A DNA stretch of 64,000 nucleotides from Podocnemis expansa (lineage: Eukaryota > Chordata > Testudines > Podocnemididae): assembly GCA_007922195.1 (NCBI GenBank), contig ML682003.1, forward strand, positions 6,045,694-6,109,693, in the 5' to 3' direction. Under the pieces are notes generated by a model. It had not been told where the DNA came from. It made no database searches and saw nothing but the letters and a program-made list of their open reading frames with translations. Positions within the stretch are counted from its first letter, which is position 1. The number at the start of each line of letters is the position of its first letter. Position numbers and translations under genes: made by a program. Shown here in pieces: positions 1 to 11,845 of the stretch.

Positions 1-2229
1 AACTAACATGCTTTAATGCTAATGTGGTCAGCCTCCATTGAAGTGTTGGCCTAGGAGGATTTTAACACTCTCCTAAAGAACAGCACTGGGATTGCTAGGG
101 TGGATCCCACCTGACTTCTGTTCCATCTCTGATGAGGGTTTAGGCACCCCACATTAGGCAGGCATTAGATAATCTGCCCTACATTCAGTCTCTTTCTATT
201 CCCTTGTTGTTAGATTGGTTGAAACTATGGAGCATGGGTTTTAATGACTTGTTTTCCTCATCTGTCCTTAGTCAGAGAAGGGAAGTGGTTTTAAACACAT
301 AGTCCTGTGCACTGAGTCTCCTCGAGCCCCATTTGTGCTGCCGCCTTCACTCAGCGTGGCTGCCTGTAGAAAGGTTGGAGGAGGAGCAGGGAATGGGCCT
401 TGAAGAGGACTCCTGTGCCAACAGGCTCTTGATTGTGTCCCCTTTCTGCCTCGCTCCAGGTGTGGGGCATGAGTGGTGTGTTGGCTGTGCAGGGGTGTTT
501 TTATTAAAGCAAGATCCATTCCCCCTCCACTCCTACATCTGGCTTCATGGTCTGCATTGCATGCCCAGCCTTCAGCATTGATGCTGTGCACAGCTCAGCC
601 CCCGATGGGTGTCTTGTGGGAATGTGAGGGTGGAGGGCCTGTAGGGTATAGCGTGAGGCTGTGCTCATGCAGGGGGTTATCTGGAACAGCGTGCTGGGTG
701 TGTTGGAGGCAGAGTGGTAGCTGTCACTGGATTTCCTTTTGTTGAGGGACATCTCAGGGGTTTCACGCAAGGAAAAGCTATCCAGGAATCAATCTTGTTA
801 CCTTTCAACTTCACTTAAAAGAATTCCTTACCACATTTGCAGTAATTTTCCAATGCATGTGTTAAATGAGAGCCTCCTCTCCTCCTGCGTTCTGCGATGA
901 AGTCATAATACGGGATTTATCGTCAGCCGATGATGTGGAACAGACAGTATATGCAGAGAGATCTTGCATCTCTCCAGCAGTTTGCAGATCCCAAAACATT
1001 TCCATCAGTGGAGTGGAAAAGAGCCCCTTTTTAACAGTGGCAACCTCACATAATTTAGAGTCCTATATCTCACTGACGTTGTGGGGGCATTTGGGGAGGC
1101 AGAATCAAATGACTAAAGCAGGAACTTCCTCTAGTGTTACGGACTCTTTAATGAATGCAAGAAGTTAAAGAAGTCACCACAGTGACTCTGCTGGACCTCT
1201 GCTTTGGTGCTGTCTCCCCTGACAGAAATATTGGCCTTTTCCCTGAGAGTTCTTGTAGCTGATCTTGCTGGTGGAATCTAGACACGGAGCCAGCAATGGC
1301 CAGTGTGTTAACCCTAACAGCCTCTAGGCTTGGTGGTTGAGGTGTATTGGACCACCTGTGGCTACTAGCAGTTGAGTTCCCCAAATAGTAGCAATTGCTG
1401 GAAATTGTGGGGGGAAGGCCCAAAGGAAGGGAACCACCTATCAGATTCTCTTACTGCAGCTCTGTGTGCCTTTTGTCTCTTATCAAAACTGGAACCTGAC
1501 TCTGCTTAGCTCACGAGATCTGACAGGCTCACAACGCAGTGATAGGACAGGCTCCTTCATGTGTCTGTGCACTACTCCTTCCCTGTTGTCAGGCTGAAAA
1601 TGGAGTTCTAATTTCAAGGCCAGAGGCAAGCATGAAGCAGAAAGCTTGCAGTCAGACACAATTTCATGAAAGGAATTACAGCTCATGTCACTGGGCAGAA
1701 ATGCTTCAGTCTGTATATGCTTTTCCAAGTTTCAAGGTTTAAAAGGAGTATTGTGAAACACTGATTGGGCTAAAATAGTCCAATGGGTCACGACAACAAC
1801 TCTTTCTGCTATGCATTGAACACAAGTTGTTGGGCTCTTGGTGCTAAATGCAGTTAGCGTAGATGGCACCTGTAGGATCTGCCCTCTTCTCTGGCAAACG
1901 AGTGTATGAGAGTCTCCAGACTTCATTCAAGCAAGAGCTGTACTGTTAAGCTCCCAGCAAGACAGAGGTGATATAAAAAGCAGATCAGTCACTGGTTTTA
2001 TTGTGGAGGTGCTGCTCTTTGTATGTGTTGCACACCACATCAGATATGGCTCCCCTTGGGCACCTTCAGATGTGGCTGAACAGTTTGGCTTTTGCTGTGG
2101 ATTGGAAAGCAGGACTGGCCCATTGGAATGAACTAACCAGATGGTTCTAGAGCAGGGCACCTAAACCAGGCACTCATTTAAACCTTGCTGTTTTGTCCCA
2201 GATGGGACACACAATCTTCTTGGTTCGTC

Positions 2230-3055
2230 TCAGAGGATGGATCACTTGATGGTTACTTTTTCCTGTTCATAGCGCCTGGCATTGGTTCTGAGTTACCTGG
2301 AAAGAATTCTCTGCAGTATCTGGCTGGTGAGACTTGCCCACACAAGTGAGGGTTTAACTGATCACCATATTTGGGGTACGGAGGGAATTTTCCCCCCAGG
2401 GCAGATTGGCTAGGGCTCTAGGGGTTTTTCACCTTCGTCTGTAGCATGGGGCTGGCTCACTTTGCAGGTGGATTCCCTGATTTGAGGATTTCAGTAACTT
2501 GGCCTAGGTGATGGGTCTGTTACAGGAGGAGGGTGAGGTTTTGTGGCCTGCATTGTGCAGGGATCAGACTAGATCAGTGGTTCCCAACCTTTTTCAGGCT
2601 GGGGACCCCTTTTTAACAAAACAAAACAAAACAAACAAACAAACAAAAAAACCACCTCTGCGGCTCCCCCTCAGCTGATTGTGTAATCTGGGCCACACGA
2701 GCAGACTCTGACCTGACCACTCTGGCAGCGCCACTGGCACAGCTGGCAAGCAGTGCTGCCACCACCATGGCCCATGCTGCTGGGGAGCTGAGCCACAGCA
2801 GCTGTAGCCCCCTGCCCTTGCCCCCGCCAGGGAGCGGCTGTGGACCCGTCGCCCTTCCAGGATCCGGCCACAGGAGGGGAAAAGCAGCCCTGGCGGGGAA
2901 CATTGAGGCTGTAGCTAGATTCCACTCCTGGTAGGGAGAGGCTCTGCAGACCCCCTGCAACGTGTCCACAGACCCCTGGGGTTCCCTGGACCACAGGTTG
3001 GGAACCACTGGACTAGATGATCATATGGCTCATTTCTGACTTTAGACTCTGAGTT
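2230..3055 (+). mobile_element. CR1 LINE 3' region, split by a hAT element
   Basis: The sequence has the CR1 3' UTR motifs in order: ggatggatcacttgatg, catagcgcctggcattgg, the tcttgcccacacaagtgagggtt-like block, atatttggggt, and the terminal cagactagatgatcatatgg. The last motif is interrupted at 2575-3010 by a DNA transposon. CR1 is the dominant LINE of reptiles and birds. Only the 3' non-coding part is present, as is usual for 5'-truncated copies. Confidence 0.8.
2575..3010. mobile_element. Non-autonomous hAT-type DNA transposon with perfect 8-bp TSD
   Basis: The ends are inverted: cagtggttcccaacc at 2575 and ggttgggaaccactg ending at 3010. Both are flanked by the identical 8-mer gactagat (2567-2574 and 3011-3018). 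Terminal CAGTGG and 8-bp duplications are typical of the hAT superfamily (Charlie-like ends). The interior holds an (AAAAC)n/(AAAC)n tract at about 2618-2650 and a GC-rich body with no transposase. Confidence 0.92.
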
Positions 3056-4059
3056 AACGAAAAGGAGGGTCCATCAACTACCATAACTGGCGATGCGGAG
3101 GTTTCGTTTTCAGTTCAGACCCTGCCTCTGCATTTTAGGGCCTGGTGGGGCATCAGGACCCAGTTGGGGTTTGCAGGGGCCCTGGTGCTGCCTGATCTGG
3201 GTTGCTTTTTAGCTTCTGGCCCTGAAAGCAAGTACCAATATCAGGCACCATACAGTGACCTAAGTTAGAGCTTCCCTCCCTGTCTCTTGCAATAAGCATC
3301 AGGAGATCCCAAGCTGTTTTTGCAGCTGTGCCCAGGAGATCCTCTCATCAACCCAGAGCTGTTCTCCACACCAGGTGGAAGGAGCAGGATGCTGAACTAG
3401 GGAGGGGATTTGGCCCCTGAGGAAGCAGTGAAGCAGTAGCTGGAGAGCACCCAGGAGTGCGATAGGGAGGGATTGCTGTGTTGGGTGGACATGAGGAAGG
3501 ACAGCAGTAAAGGTCTCCTTGGGGAGCCTTCCAAGGGACTGTTGGGCTCAGCACTGAGGGACTGTGAAGAGGAGCTTGCCCTGCCCAGCCAGATTGTGTA
3601 AGTTTTAGAGAGGAAGGCCCAGTTCTCGTGGTTTTCCTGAGGCTCCTGGGTAGTTCCCCGAATTGTGTCTGGCACTGTTTATGAACGCGGGAGGGAATGA
3701 CGCCAGCGTTCTCTCCTAGTGTATAAGTTTCAGGGAAATTCAGCTTCCTGACAAGTAGATCTGCTCATTTTGGTTCCCTGTGTCTTCTCCCAAACTGTGA
3801 ACTATAGGCCCTCTACCTACTGCAGGTCAGCGTGAGGGCAAGTGAGTTGTCATTCCACCCATCACCACCGTCTTCTCTCTCCTTCCTCTCTGTGAGCATG
3901 GCTTCAGCAAGGTGGTTGTGCTGTCAGGCTAGTACTACTTTACATTCAGTGTGAGGCTGTCCGAGTGACCAGCTGTCTTCTCAGCCTCTTTGTGAACATC
4001 TGGACTTGGAGCTGGGCCATCTCCTTTGCCGGAGATGCGTATCTGCTTCTCATGGGAGA

Positions 4060-4265
4060 GCCTCCTGGAAGTCAGTCCCAGAAGTCCTGGGGGCCAAGGG
4101 GAATATGGGAAAGCCGACCACAACAGATCTGCGGTTGGCTTTCCCGAATGTGTACTGGTGGCCAGAAAAGTCAACAGCACTTAGGCAAGGAATTTTATCT
4201 TCCTTGCATAACTGCTGGTTGACTGCTGCCAAAAACCCTCCCCAGTGTAGACTAGGGCTAAGAGT
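4060..4265. repeat. Interspersed repeat, copy A (DNA-element-like)
   Basis: Shares long blocks with 11640-11845, including ggttggctttcccga, the ttgcataactgctgg/ttgcatagatgctgg block, gactgctgcc, and cagtgtagactag(g). The right end resembles the 'agtgtagac' termini of reptilian non-autonomous DNA elements. The left boundary is uncertain. Confidence 0.6.
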
Positions 4266-4361
4266 CTTTGAATGCTCTGGGGGCCTGCGCTGAAAGGAGT
4301 GGCCTGTCATCCTGTGAAAGAGAAACCAGTGTGTGCTGTGAAAGTTCCTAGGCAAGAAAAA

Positions 4362-4452
4362 AAGGCACGAAGTCCTGTGGCACTTCAAGTCTAACAAATT
4401 TCTTTATCATATGAGCTTTCTTGGGAGAAAATCCCACTTTGTCAGATGCTCA
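4362..4452 (-). mobile_element. Penelope-like element 3' tail fragment
   Basis: The blocks tctaacaaattt, catatgagctttc and ttgtcagatgct match the 3' tail of the larger Penelope-like copy at 42.3 kb (ctaacaaattta, catgagctttca, tcatcagatgct), in the same orientation. Confidence 0.7.
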
Positions 4453-4453
4453 A

Positions 4454-4655
4454 ACACACTCCTTCCCTCACTCCCCCAGTTCTCGCTGTGGCAGCCTTTC
4501 TTGGGCACCCCTGGGCAGTGCCAGTCCCTTGCATCCAAGCTCTCCCTCCACCCAGGAACCACACAACACACTCCTTTCCTCGCTCCTCCAGTTCTCACTG
4601 TGGTAGGCCTTCTTGGGCACCCCTGGATAGTGCCAGCCCCTTGCATCTATTGATA
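4454..4655. repeat. Tandem duplication, period 112 bp, two copies
   Basis: The block from acacactcctt through cccttgcatc occurs at 4454 and again at 4566. The copies differ by scattered substitutions, for example gcagcctttc against gtaggccttc. The second copy breaks off in ctattgataagcc. It directly abuts the Penelope tail fragment. Confidence 0.85.
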
Positions 4656-5464
4656 AGCCAGGATCCAGTCTGATGTTGTGCTGCTCCACACCTCAGGGTC
4701 CCAGAGCCAAAAGGCCGCTGCCCCTGCCTGTCAGCACCTTCAGAACCTCTGCTCTACGCCCCCTTGTTTTGACAGGGCTGTGTAACTTCTGGGCCATTGC
4801 TGCCAGGTTCGGTTTCCTGCCAATGGCTTCCAGCACCTGACAAGTGGTGCTTCCTTCCTAGGCAGCCACTGTGCTAGATGGAGCTGCTTGATTCCTCTCT
4901 CCCAGGCACTTGAAGACCATGCTGAGTTGTTTGTTTGCTGCTTTTCAAATCCAGGAAGCCCCCTTGGCACTGTTCTCTCTGGGGTGCCATGAAAGCGGGA
5001 GCCTGCAATAAATTCACCCCCTGCTGGGGCTAGGCAGAGCTCAGACACCGTCAGTGCAGAGCTTGTGCAAAGATGGGTGCTGGGAGCAGATTTACTCCTT
5101 CCCTCTCGACTCCCACAAATGTTACACCTGGAGAGCTGGGGGTCACACTTGGCTGTTCAGAAGCCCAACTAGCTGTTCTGTTTATAAGGGGTTTGGTGCA
5201 CCCATCCATCCCCTAGCCCTGAGCCTTTGACTCACAGTGCATGTGTCTGTGTGTGACCTTCCTGTGCCTGGGACAAACCGAGCATGGCCACAGGCAGGTG
5301 TTGTCTTCTCACTGATGGAAGACCTTGCCCTCCCCGTTTCTGGCACTTGGTAGCTATTGATATTGCCCAAGTGTGATGAAGTAAGAAAACCTCTTGGGCT
5401 ACTGTGGTTCTTCTTTTCTGTTCCTGTTCTTTGGTGATGGTATTCTGGTGATGGGACACAGGGG

Positions 5465-5973
5465 TGTGATAACTATAGGTACCACTAGGGGGGAAGAGGC
5501 TTTAGTTTGACCTTACCTGGACCCCCCTGGGGGTGACAGGTTGTGGTCGGTTTAGACCAGGGTCAGGGCAGCTGGATAGGGAGGAGAACAAAGGAAGGTG
5601 AGAGGGAAGAAGGAAGATGGAGGTCGGAGGGGCAGGACCTCTGGGGCTTGTCCTGGGGGTTTACTATCTGCCCTCCTAGGTGATCTGAGAGCCAACTGTC
5701 CTAGCAAAGTGGATTGCTAATAAACCCTCTGACTGCTACACTGGCTGAGTGTCACTGCTGATTGGGACGGCTGGGACCCTCGTAGGGGGAGGACCCCCCC
5801 CCCAGGGAGACCAGACAGAGCAAGGATCAGACTCTCTGGGCCTGGATTTGGGAAGCTGGCTACAGGTAGCGTGGAGACCCGGGTGCTGGACGGGAGAAAG
5901 CTCCACCGTAGCAGAGTCCTGGTGGGCTGTGAACAGAGGGGATCCAAGAGGCTTTTCTGGGTTCTCCGTGACA
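5465..5973 (+). mobile_element. Solo LTR of an endogenous retrovirus, copy 1
   Basis: About 509 bp beginning tgtgataac and ending ctccgtgaca. It has an AATAAA signal at 5719-5724 followed by a U5-like stretch (ctggctgagtgtcactgctgattgggac). It aligns along its length with 31423-31941. No primer-binding site or internal retroviral sequence follows, so it is a solo LTR. I could not see a convincing target duplication. Confidence 0.75.
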
Positions 5974-7343
5974 CCAAGATCATCTTAGCCGGTGTGGTCA
6001 GGGCTTTTTCTTTGCAGCTGCACCTGTTGCAGAGATTTGACCTGGAAAGTTAGCCTAGGGTCTGCAAGACCCTCAGTGCCTGCCCCAAGCAGCTAGCCAT
6101 GAACGGAGTGATGGGAATTCAGCAACTGCCACTGATGAACACTGTTCAGCAGCCCTGGGCTTCCATCTCTTTGCTGTTAGAAACTCCTAAACAGAGGCTG
6201 CAGCCTCCACTCTGTGGCTTCTTCCGCCAGAAAGTCTGTGCGGCTGGGGTTTTGGCCCTTCTGCAGGGAAGACCGTCTCCCCCACCCGTGGAGCTGAAGG
6301 ACCTGCCTCTTTCTGTCCTCCTTTTGGTTCACCCCGGTGCTCAGTCTGGGGTGGGGGTGGTCTTGATGACCCGCTAGGAAAGCAGGAGGCACAGCTGCTT
6401 TGGGGGGTGGTGTCTGCAGGATGTGGCCCTAGAGGAGTAAAGTCGGGAGTCACTCAGGACAGAAAGGTGGTGTCTGTCTGTTGCGACACATCCTGGCCTC
6501 ATTGCTCGGCCTTGGGGCTTCTCTATCCTCCGCCTCTCCACAATGCCTGTGGCTTGTAAACTTTTTGAGCAGCTACCCCAGTCGTCAGCTCTCGGCTGCA
6601 CCAGGTGACACACACTACCTTCAAATTCACTAAAGTGGCAGAACATGAGCTGCTCCAAGCCCCATTTCTGCCTGTTCCAGGTTAGCATGTGAGCTGGAGG
6701 GAGGGTAGCAGTGGTGGACTGGGTTCAGCACGGAGACTCCCTGTTACGCTGGCCATGGGGAGCCCAGAGTTCTAGTTCTGGTGAGCGTATGCTGCTGTGA
6801 GCTGGGGCCAGCTGGTCAGAGCGAATGTCCTCTGCTGGCTCTTGGGGCTCCTTGGACAAATCCAGACTCCTGGAGCAAATTGTCTAGTAATTCTTCTTTG
6901 GCTTTGGGAGACCCAGGTTGGTCTTGCCTGGTGAATAGTGTTTCAGAGATGCTGATGGATGCATCTGGCATTAACGCTGCTGGGGGGGGGGGTAGCTGGA
7001 GCAGCTTTAGCTCAAGCTCCCAACATATGGTCTCTGAGCTGGATCCTGCAGTCAGCAACTAGCTCCATTCTGTCCCCTCTGACTTTTGACATTGATGAAC
7101 ATTTCAGAGCCATGCAGGCAAGTTCCAGGGGTTGCAGGGACAGCTGAGACCGAACTCTTTGGTGCTGGCTGGCTCAGGCTCTAAGTGGAATGTCTCACCC
7201 TTGCTGATGCTGCCATTCTCGTTTCTGTGGTTGCTGTCTGATGCAGGGAAATTGGTTTGAGCTGTCGTGTTCTGGGATCACAGAGCTGCTTGCAAAGATG
7301 TGGATTGCTGCCAAAAACTCAGCCACCTGGCACGCCTCTGAGG

Positions 7344-7575
7344 GTCTGTCTGCACTGTAGTTAGTCCTTGGGACCAGCCTGTGCCAGCTGACCTGGGCCT
7401 AGAGGCTGCTTAATTGTGCTGTGAACATTCTGGCTTGGGCTATGGCCTGGGCTTTGGGGATATTCCACCTCATGGGCTTGCCTTGCCCGAACATCTGCCT
7501 GGCCATTAAACAGCCCTTGGCCTCAGCTCCATGAACCTGTCGCCTGGCAAGGGCCAGCCCGGGGTTTAGCTGCAG
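7344..7575. mobile_element. Non-autonomous DNA element with reptilian 'tctacac' type end (degenerate)
   Basis: Starts gggtctgtctgcactgtagtt and contains cagctgacctgggcc and gtgctgtgaacattctggcttggg, which resemble a common fold-back element of turtles and crocodilians. The right end is unclear. The identification is from remembered repeat patterns, not an alignment. Confidence 0.45.
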
Positions 7576-9399
7576 AGTGGACCCAACCTCCAGATGGTGG
7601 TGACCTAGGAATGGCAATTTGGGGTCCACCCTAATTCTTACCAGCACAACCATGCGTCTGGCAGGCACAGTCAGCAGAGGGCCATGGTTGGGAAACCTCG
7701 GGGGGAACAGACCAAATGAGGGTTGTAGCTCAAACAGGCAAGAGCGTGCAAGTCCTAATTCTGGCCTTCCACTGCCCCTGTCTGTTAGTCCTGCCTCCTC
7801 GTACCAAGTTTCTCTCCCACTCGCATACGTGATTGGCAGTTGGTTTTGAGTCCTCACCTATCAAAGTCAAGGCTTCCATGGTTCTTAGCAAGGTCCAAAG
7901 CAGAGTGAAGACCCAGCACTGTCACTTTTTGGTCAGCCATGATGGTGTCCCAGCCTGGCAGAACTGGGAAGGAAGCCTCCCTAGTGTGGATAAAAATCTA
8001 CTAGAAGGCCTCTGTCAGAAGTGTGAAAGAGAGACGCTCTCACTTCCTGCCAGACTCTGGGACACGCTGGATGCCTGCACCACTCACCACTGCAGACTAA
8101 TCTCACCCAGCGCACTGCTCCCATTCCCCTCCGTCCTCCCCCCATGCTGTCCCCTGTCACCCCAAACTTATCCTTTCTCCTGTCTCCCTAGACATGCCTC
8201 ATATCTTACCCCGATGGCCGACATCTTGTCTGTGCAGCACCACTTCCCCAGACCTGCCAGCGGGCCAGAATTCTGCTTCACACCCCCCTCCTTTTGGAGT
8301 GGAGCTGGGGTGGGGGGTTCTGGCTCCTTCCTTGATGGAGCACAATGAGCTGGGTATTTCCCATCCTTTTCAGACCAGGGGGAACTGCCTGCAGCCTGAA
8401 TTTGCTGGTACTGGTCTAAGTGGGTGGGGGTCTGAGAGAAGAGCAGGGTTCGCCACCAGGGATGTGAGCCGGGCAAAGCCGCTGTGTTTCACTCCATCTC
8501 CCTGGGTAAGTCTGTATTCATTTTTCCACCTGCAGAGCTATGAAATCACAGCATAGATGGTCCAGTTTGGGCTGGAGGCTGGGCTCTAGGGCCCTTTCCC
8601 TTCAGTGAGTTGGAGCCGAACACCTACACTGCAGTTAAGCAGCCCCCTGAGTCAGCTGTACCCCAGAGGTGGAGGCGCAGGCCTAGGAGCGGATGGAGGA
8701 GGATGGCCTCCGGTAGCTGAGGCAGGGTATGCCACTGCCCCACAGGCCCAAGAGCACCCGCCTCACTCAGCTGTAGCTTAGCTCAGGCCTTCAGTCGCCT
8801 TTTTAAGGCTCTTTCTGCACCCATGTGGGCAGAGGCTCTGGAAACAGCAGGTAGTTTCAGCCTGCATGGCTGGGGTGGCTGTACTTGGGCAGGAAGCTGC
8901 TGCTTGCCCTGGTCCAGCAGATTTCAGGGTTACGGAGCCGAACTGCAGTCTGCTTGCGAGATTGGATGTGGTTCCTTTGGATTTAAGTGTGACTTCTGGG
9001 CAGTCACCTCAGTTCTGTTTTTCGGGCGTAGCCTCCTGTGGCTGTGCTTTGTGGAAGCTTGTTTCCTCTGTCTTCTGTCTCCCTTGTTCTCTTGGCAGAG
9101 GTGTGTGTTACCTTCGTTCTTCCCTTGCCCTTCAGTGCTCTACTTTCTCACTTGTCACTTCTGCAGGGCTGCAGATCAGAATGGAAGTGCCACATTACCT
9201 TTGGATGGGAGACTCCCACCTCCCATCAGTCACCTGACTGCAGTGAGGCTAGTCTCTCCCCAGGCTTGTCTGTGCTATAAAGTTGACTGGGAATTACTTT
9301 GAGGAACAGCAAAAAGTGTTTGTTTCATTGGTTCCTGCTGGCGACGACTGTGTGCGGCACAGGCGGCAGCCCAGACTTGGCCACAAATGTTGCTGACAC

Positions 9400-9670
9400 A
9401 CAGAACCAAAGAAGATGAGGGTCAGAAGGGACCTCAGTAGGTTGTCTAGTGACAGTCCAGCCCCTGCTCAAAGCAGGAGTGACCCCAACTAAACCATCCC
9501 AGCCAGGGCTTTGTCAAGGTCAGCCTTAAAAACCTCTAGGGATGGAGATTCCACCCCCTCCCTGGGGCACCCGCCCATTCTAGAGCTTCACCACCATCCT
9601 AGGGAAAAGCATTTCCAGACATCCAGACTAGATGTCCCTTTCTCCAACTTGAGACTATGGCTCACCCTTG
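9400..9670 (-). mobile_element. CR1 LINE 3' end, reverse orientation
   Basis: Read left to right this is the complement of a CR1 3' end: ggtcagaagggacctcag, cagcccctgctcaaagcagg, actaaaccatcccagcc, cctctagggatggagattccacc, and cttcaccacc. The same module order appears in the copy at 46.7 kb. Confidence 0.85.
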
Positions 9671-11552
9671 AGCACAGCCCACCACATGCTCACCTCCTCC
9701 CTTGGAGCTAGGAGCAGCGTCCCGACAATTGTTCAGATTTTCCTTGTTAGCTTTTTAGCATTGCATGCTGCCCTCTGGTGGGCCCCAGTGTTCCAGCAGC
9801 TGGGGAGCTCTTTTCTGTTTTGATCTCACGCAAAGCCCCAATTTTTATCTACAAACCCATAACCAAGTTAAAGACCCCTAATCCACGGAATGGCCTCACT
9901 GCTGTGCTGGGGACGAGCTGACCCCTGTCAGACCAGTCCATCCTCCCAGGAGAACTGGTTCAGTTTTTCCATGCACCAGCCACCATGCACCTAACCCACC
10001 TGTGAGATGCGGAGCCCTGCTTGTGAATATACCTTGATAAAGGAATGACCTTTGAGTCCACTCTGCAGTTACCAGACCTTCCAGTGAATCTCTGCAGGAG
10101 AGACCTGGCTAGTATCCACAGCATGCAGACATACATGCAGGTACAGACAGACAGACACCTGGCAAGCCCTGGCCTGCAAAGAGGAGAGTTCCTCTTGCCC
10201 ACTGAGATGGCTGCCTAGCTTCCGGGCACCTCTGGATGTTGAGAAAGTTGCTCCACAGAAAGTCTTTGCCTGGATGGCAGGGTAGGGTCTTGAACACCAT
10301 GTTTATCTGAGGGCTCCCACGTGCTTTTGGGAACTGTGTCTTCTCTAGGGAGAGATTTCTTCACAGCTGATTAATGCTGGGAGATGTACGTGATCGCTGA
10401 GCACTCGAGTCCTGCCCGCATCCCAGACAGATTTTAGAGAAGAGCTCTGCTGAGCAGCTCACATGGTTTGATCTTAGCTCCCAGGTTCTGTGTCCTCAGC
10501 TGCCCAGACCACTGCTGCTGCTGTGGGTGTTGGTGGATTACGCACCCTGAGGGCCAATGTGGAGAGTGGAGGTCTGTGTGACACTAGGTAGCATGACCTT
10601 GCTCTCCTGCGCCAGTGACCCTGTTTGGCAGCATGAATTCTCTCTAGAGCTCATCGGGCAGCTGGCGGGGAGAAGGGAAGTGAAAGGGAGTGATGGAAAC
10701 TCCAATCCAAAGCCATCTTTGTGCCAAAAGCCTGGAAAAAAACTTATCTCCAAATCTTTAAAAAAAAAAAAAATTAATAAAGCCTTTTGTTTTTGCAGTA
10801 ATGTCATCCCCTTGCTGGCCCTGTATTTTCCAGGCTCTCTCCCACCCTTTTCCCTGCGGCTCGGTGGGAGCCGCGTTGGTGTTGCGTATGGCAGAAGGTG
10901 ATCGTACACTGTGTGGATTTTACTGCTCCCTGGAGGGGTGTTTTCTGGGGCTGTTTTTCTGATTATTTCATTGAATCCTCTGGTAAACCCAATCCAGACT
11001 TGGGTCCCCCTGAGCGGGGGAAGCAGGGGAGGGAGAATCTCTTTTCCAGGGAAGGGTCTGCCGTTTGCATGGCACCCACGCGGGAGTTTGGTGAGTGGGC
11101 ACAGTCTGAGCCGTGGTGTTGTCTGGGTCGCCATATGTGAGAGGCAATGAGCTCTGTGCAGGCTGAGCTCCTCTAGTACTGCCCCAAACAGTGCTAGGCC
11201 CTTTGATGCTGGGGACCAGTCCCGCACACCACAAATCCCAGCATGCAGGGCTCTGGCTGGAAACACAGAGTATGCGCGCTCTCATGCTCCCGCCAGGCTG
11301 CGTTGTGGATTGTTGGGAGCTGCCTGCAGGTTTGATCCCATCACTTCTGACAAGTGGTCAATGGGATCCTTGAGCTTTGGGCGCCCCATGTACTATGGTG
11401 ATTGCTGGCGGGGCATCACTTAGTCACTTGGGAATGCTGTGCAGGGCTCCTGAAGCTGCTTAGAGGAGTGTGGCTACCTGAGGGTAGTGAGCGCAGTTGG
11501 TACCTGGCTGATTCTTGGGCAGAATCTTCCTGGATACAAAGAAAGTTTTCTA

Positions 11553-11845
11553 TGGGCATGTCTGTGCTGATGGTGGCAAAATCGCTGGCATCAGCCCAAT
11601 GTTCTGGGTACAATTAGCAGCGAGTATGAACTCTCTGCTTCGCTCCCAGAAGTTGTCGGTGAAAGTCCTGGCCCCCAGAAGAGGTAGGGAAAAGCAGACT
11701 GCAGGGCATTTATGGTTGGCTTTCCCGAGCGTGTCCCAGCAGCTTAGGAAGTCGCCAGCAGTTACACAAGGGATTTTACGTGCCTTGCATAGATGCTGGT
11801 CGACTGCTGCCGGGAAGTGCCCTCAGTGTAGACTAGGACTGAGTT
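11553..11845. repeat. Interspersed repeat, copy B of the 4.1-kb repeat
   Basis: The left end gggcatgtctgtgctg and the right end cagtgtagactagg are imperfect inverted repeats of each other. The inner blocks are shared with 4060-4265. This suggests a non-autonomous DNA transposon of the 'tgtctacac' type. The superfamily is not determined. Confidence 0.55.

Noticed and set aside
8590..8815. Another copy of the 7.3-kb DNA element
   Set aside because: Only a short block (tacactgcagttaagcagc) is similar and no second end was found, so it was not listed as a feature.
10538..11266. 242-codon minus-strand open frame
   Set aside because: No recognisable domain, low-complexity composition typical of GC-rich intron, and a poly-T/A tract in the middle translating to FFFF. 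Taken as chance.
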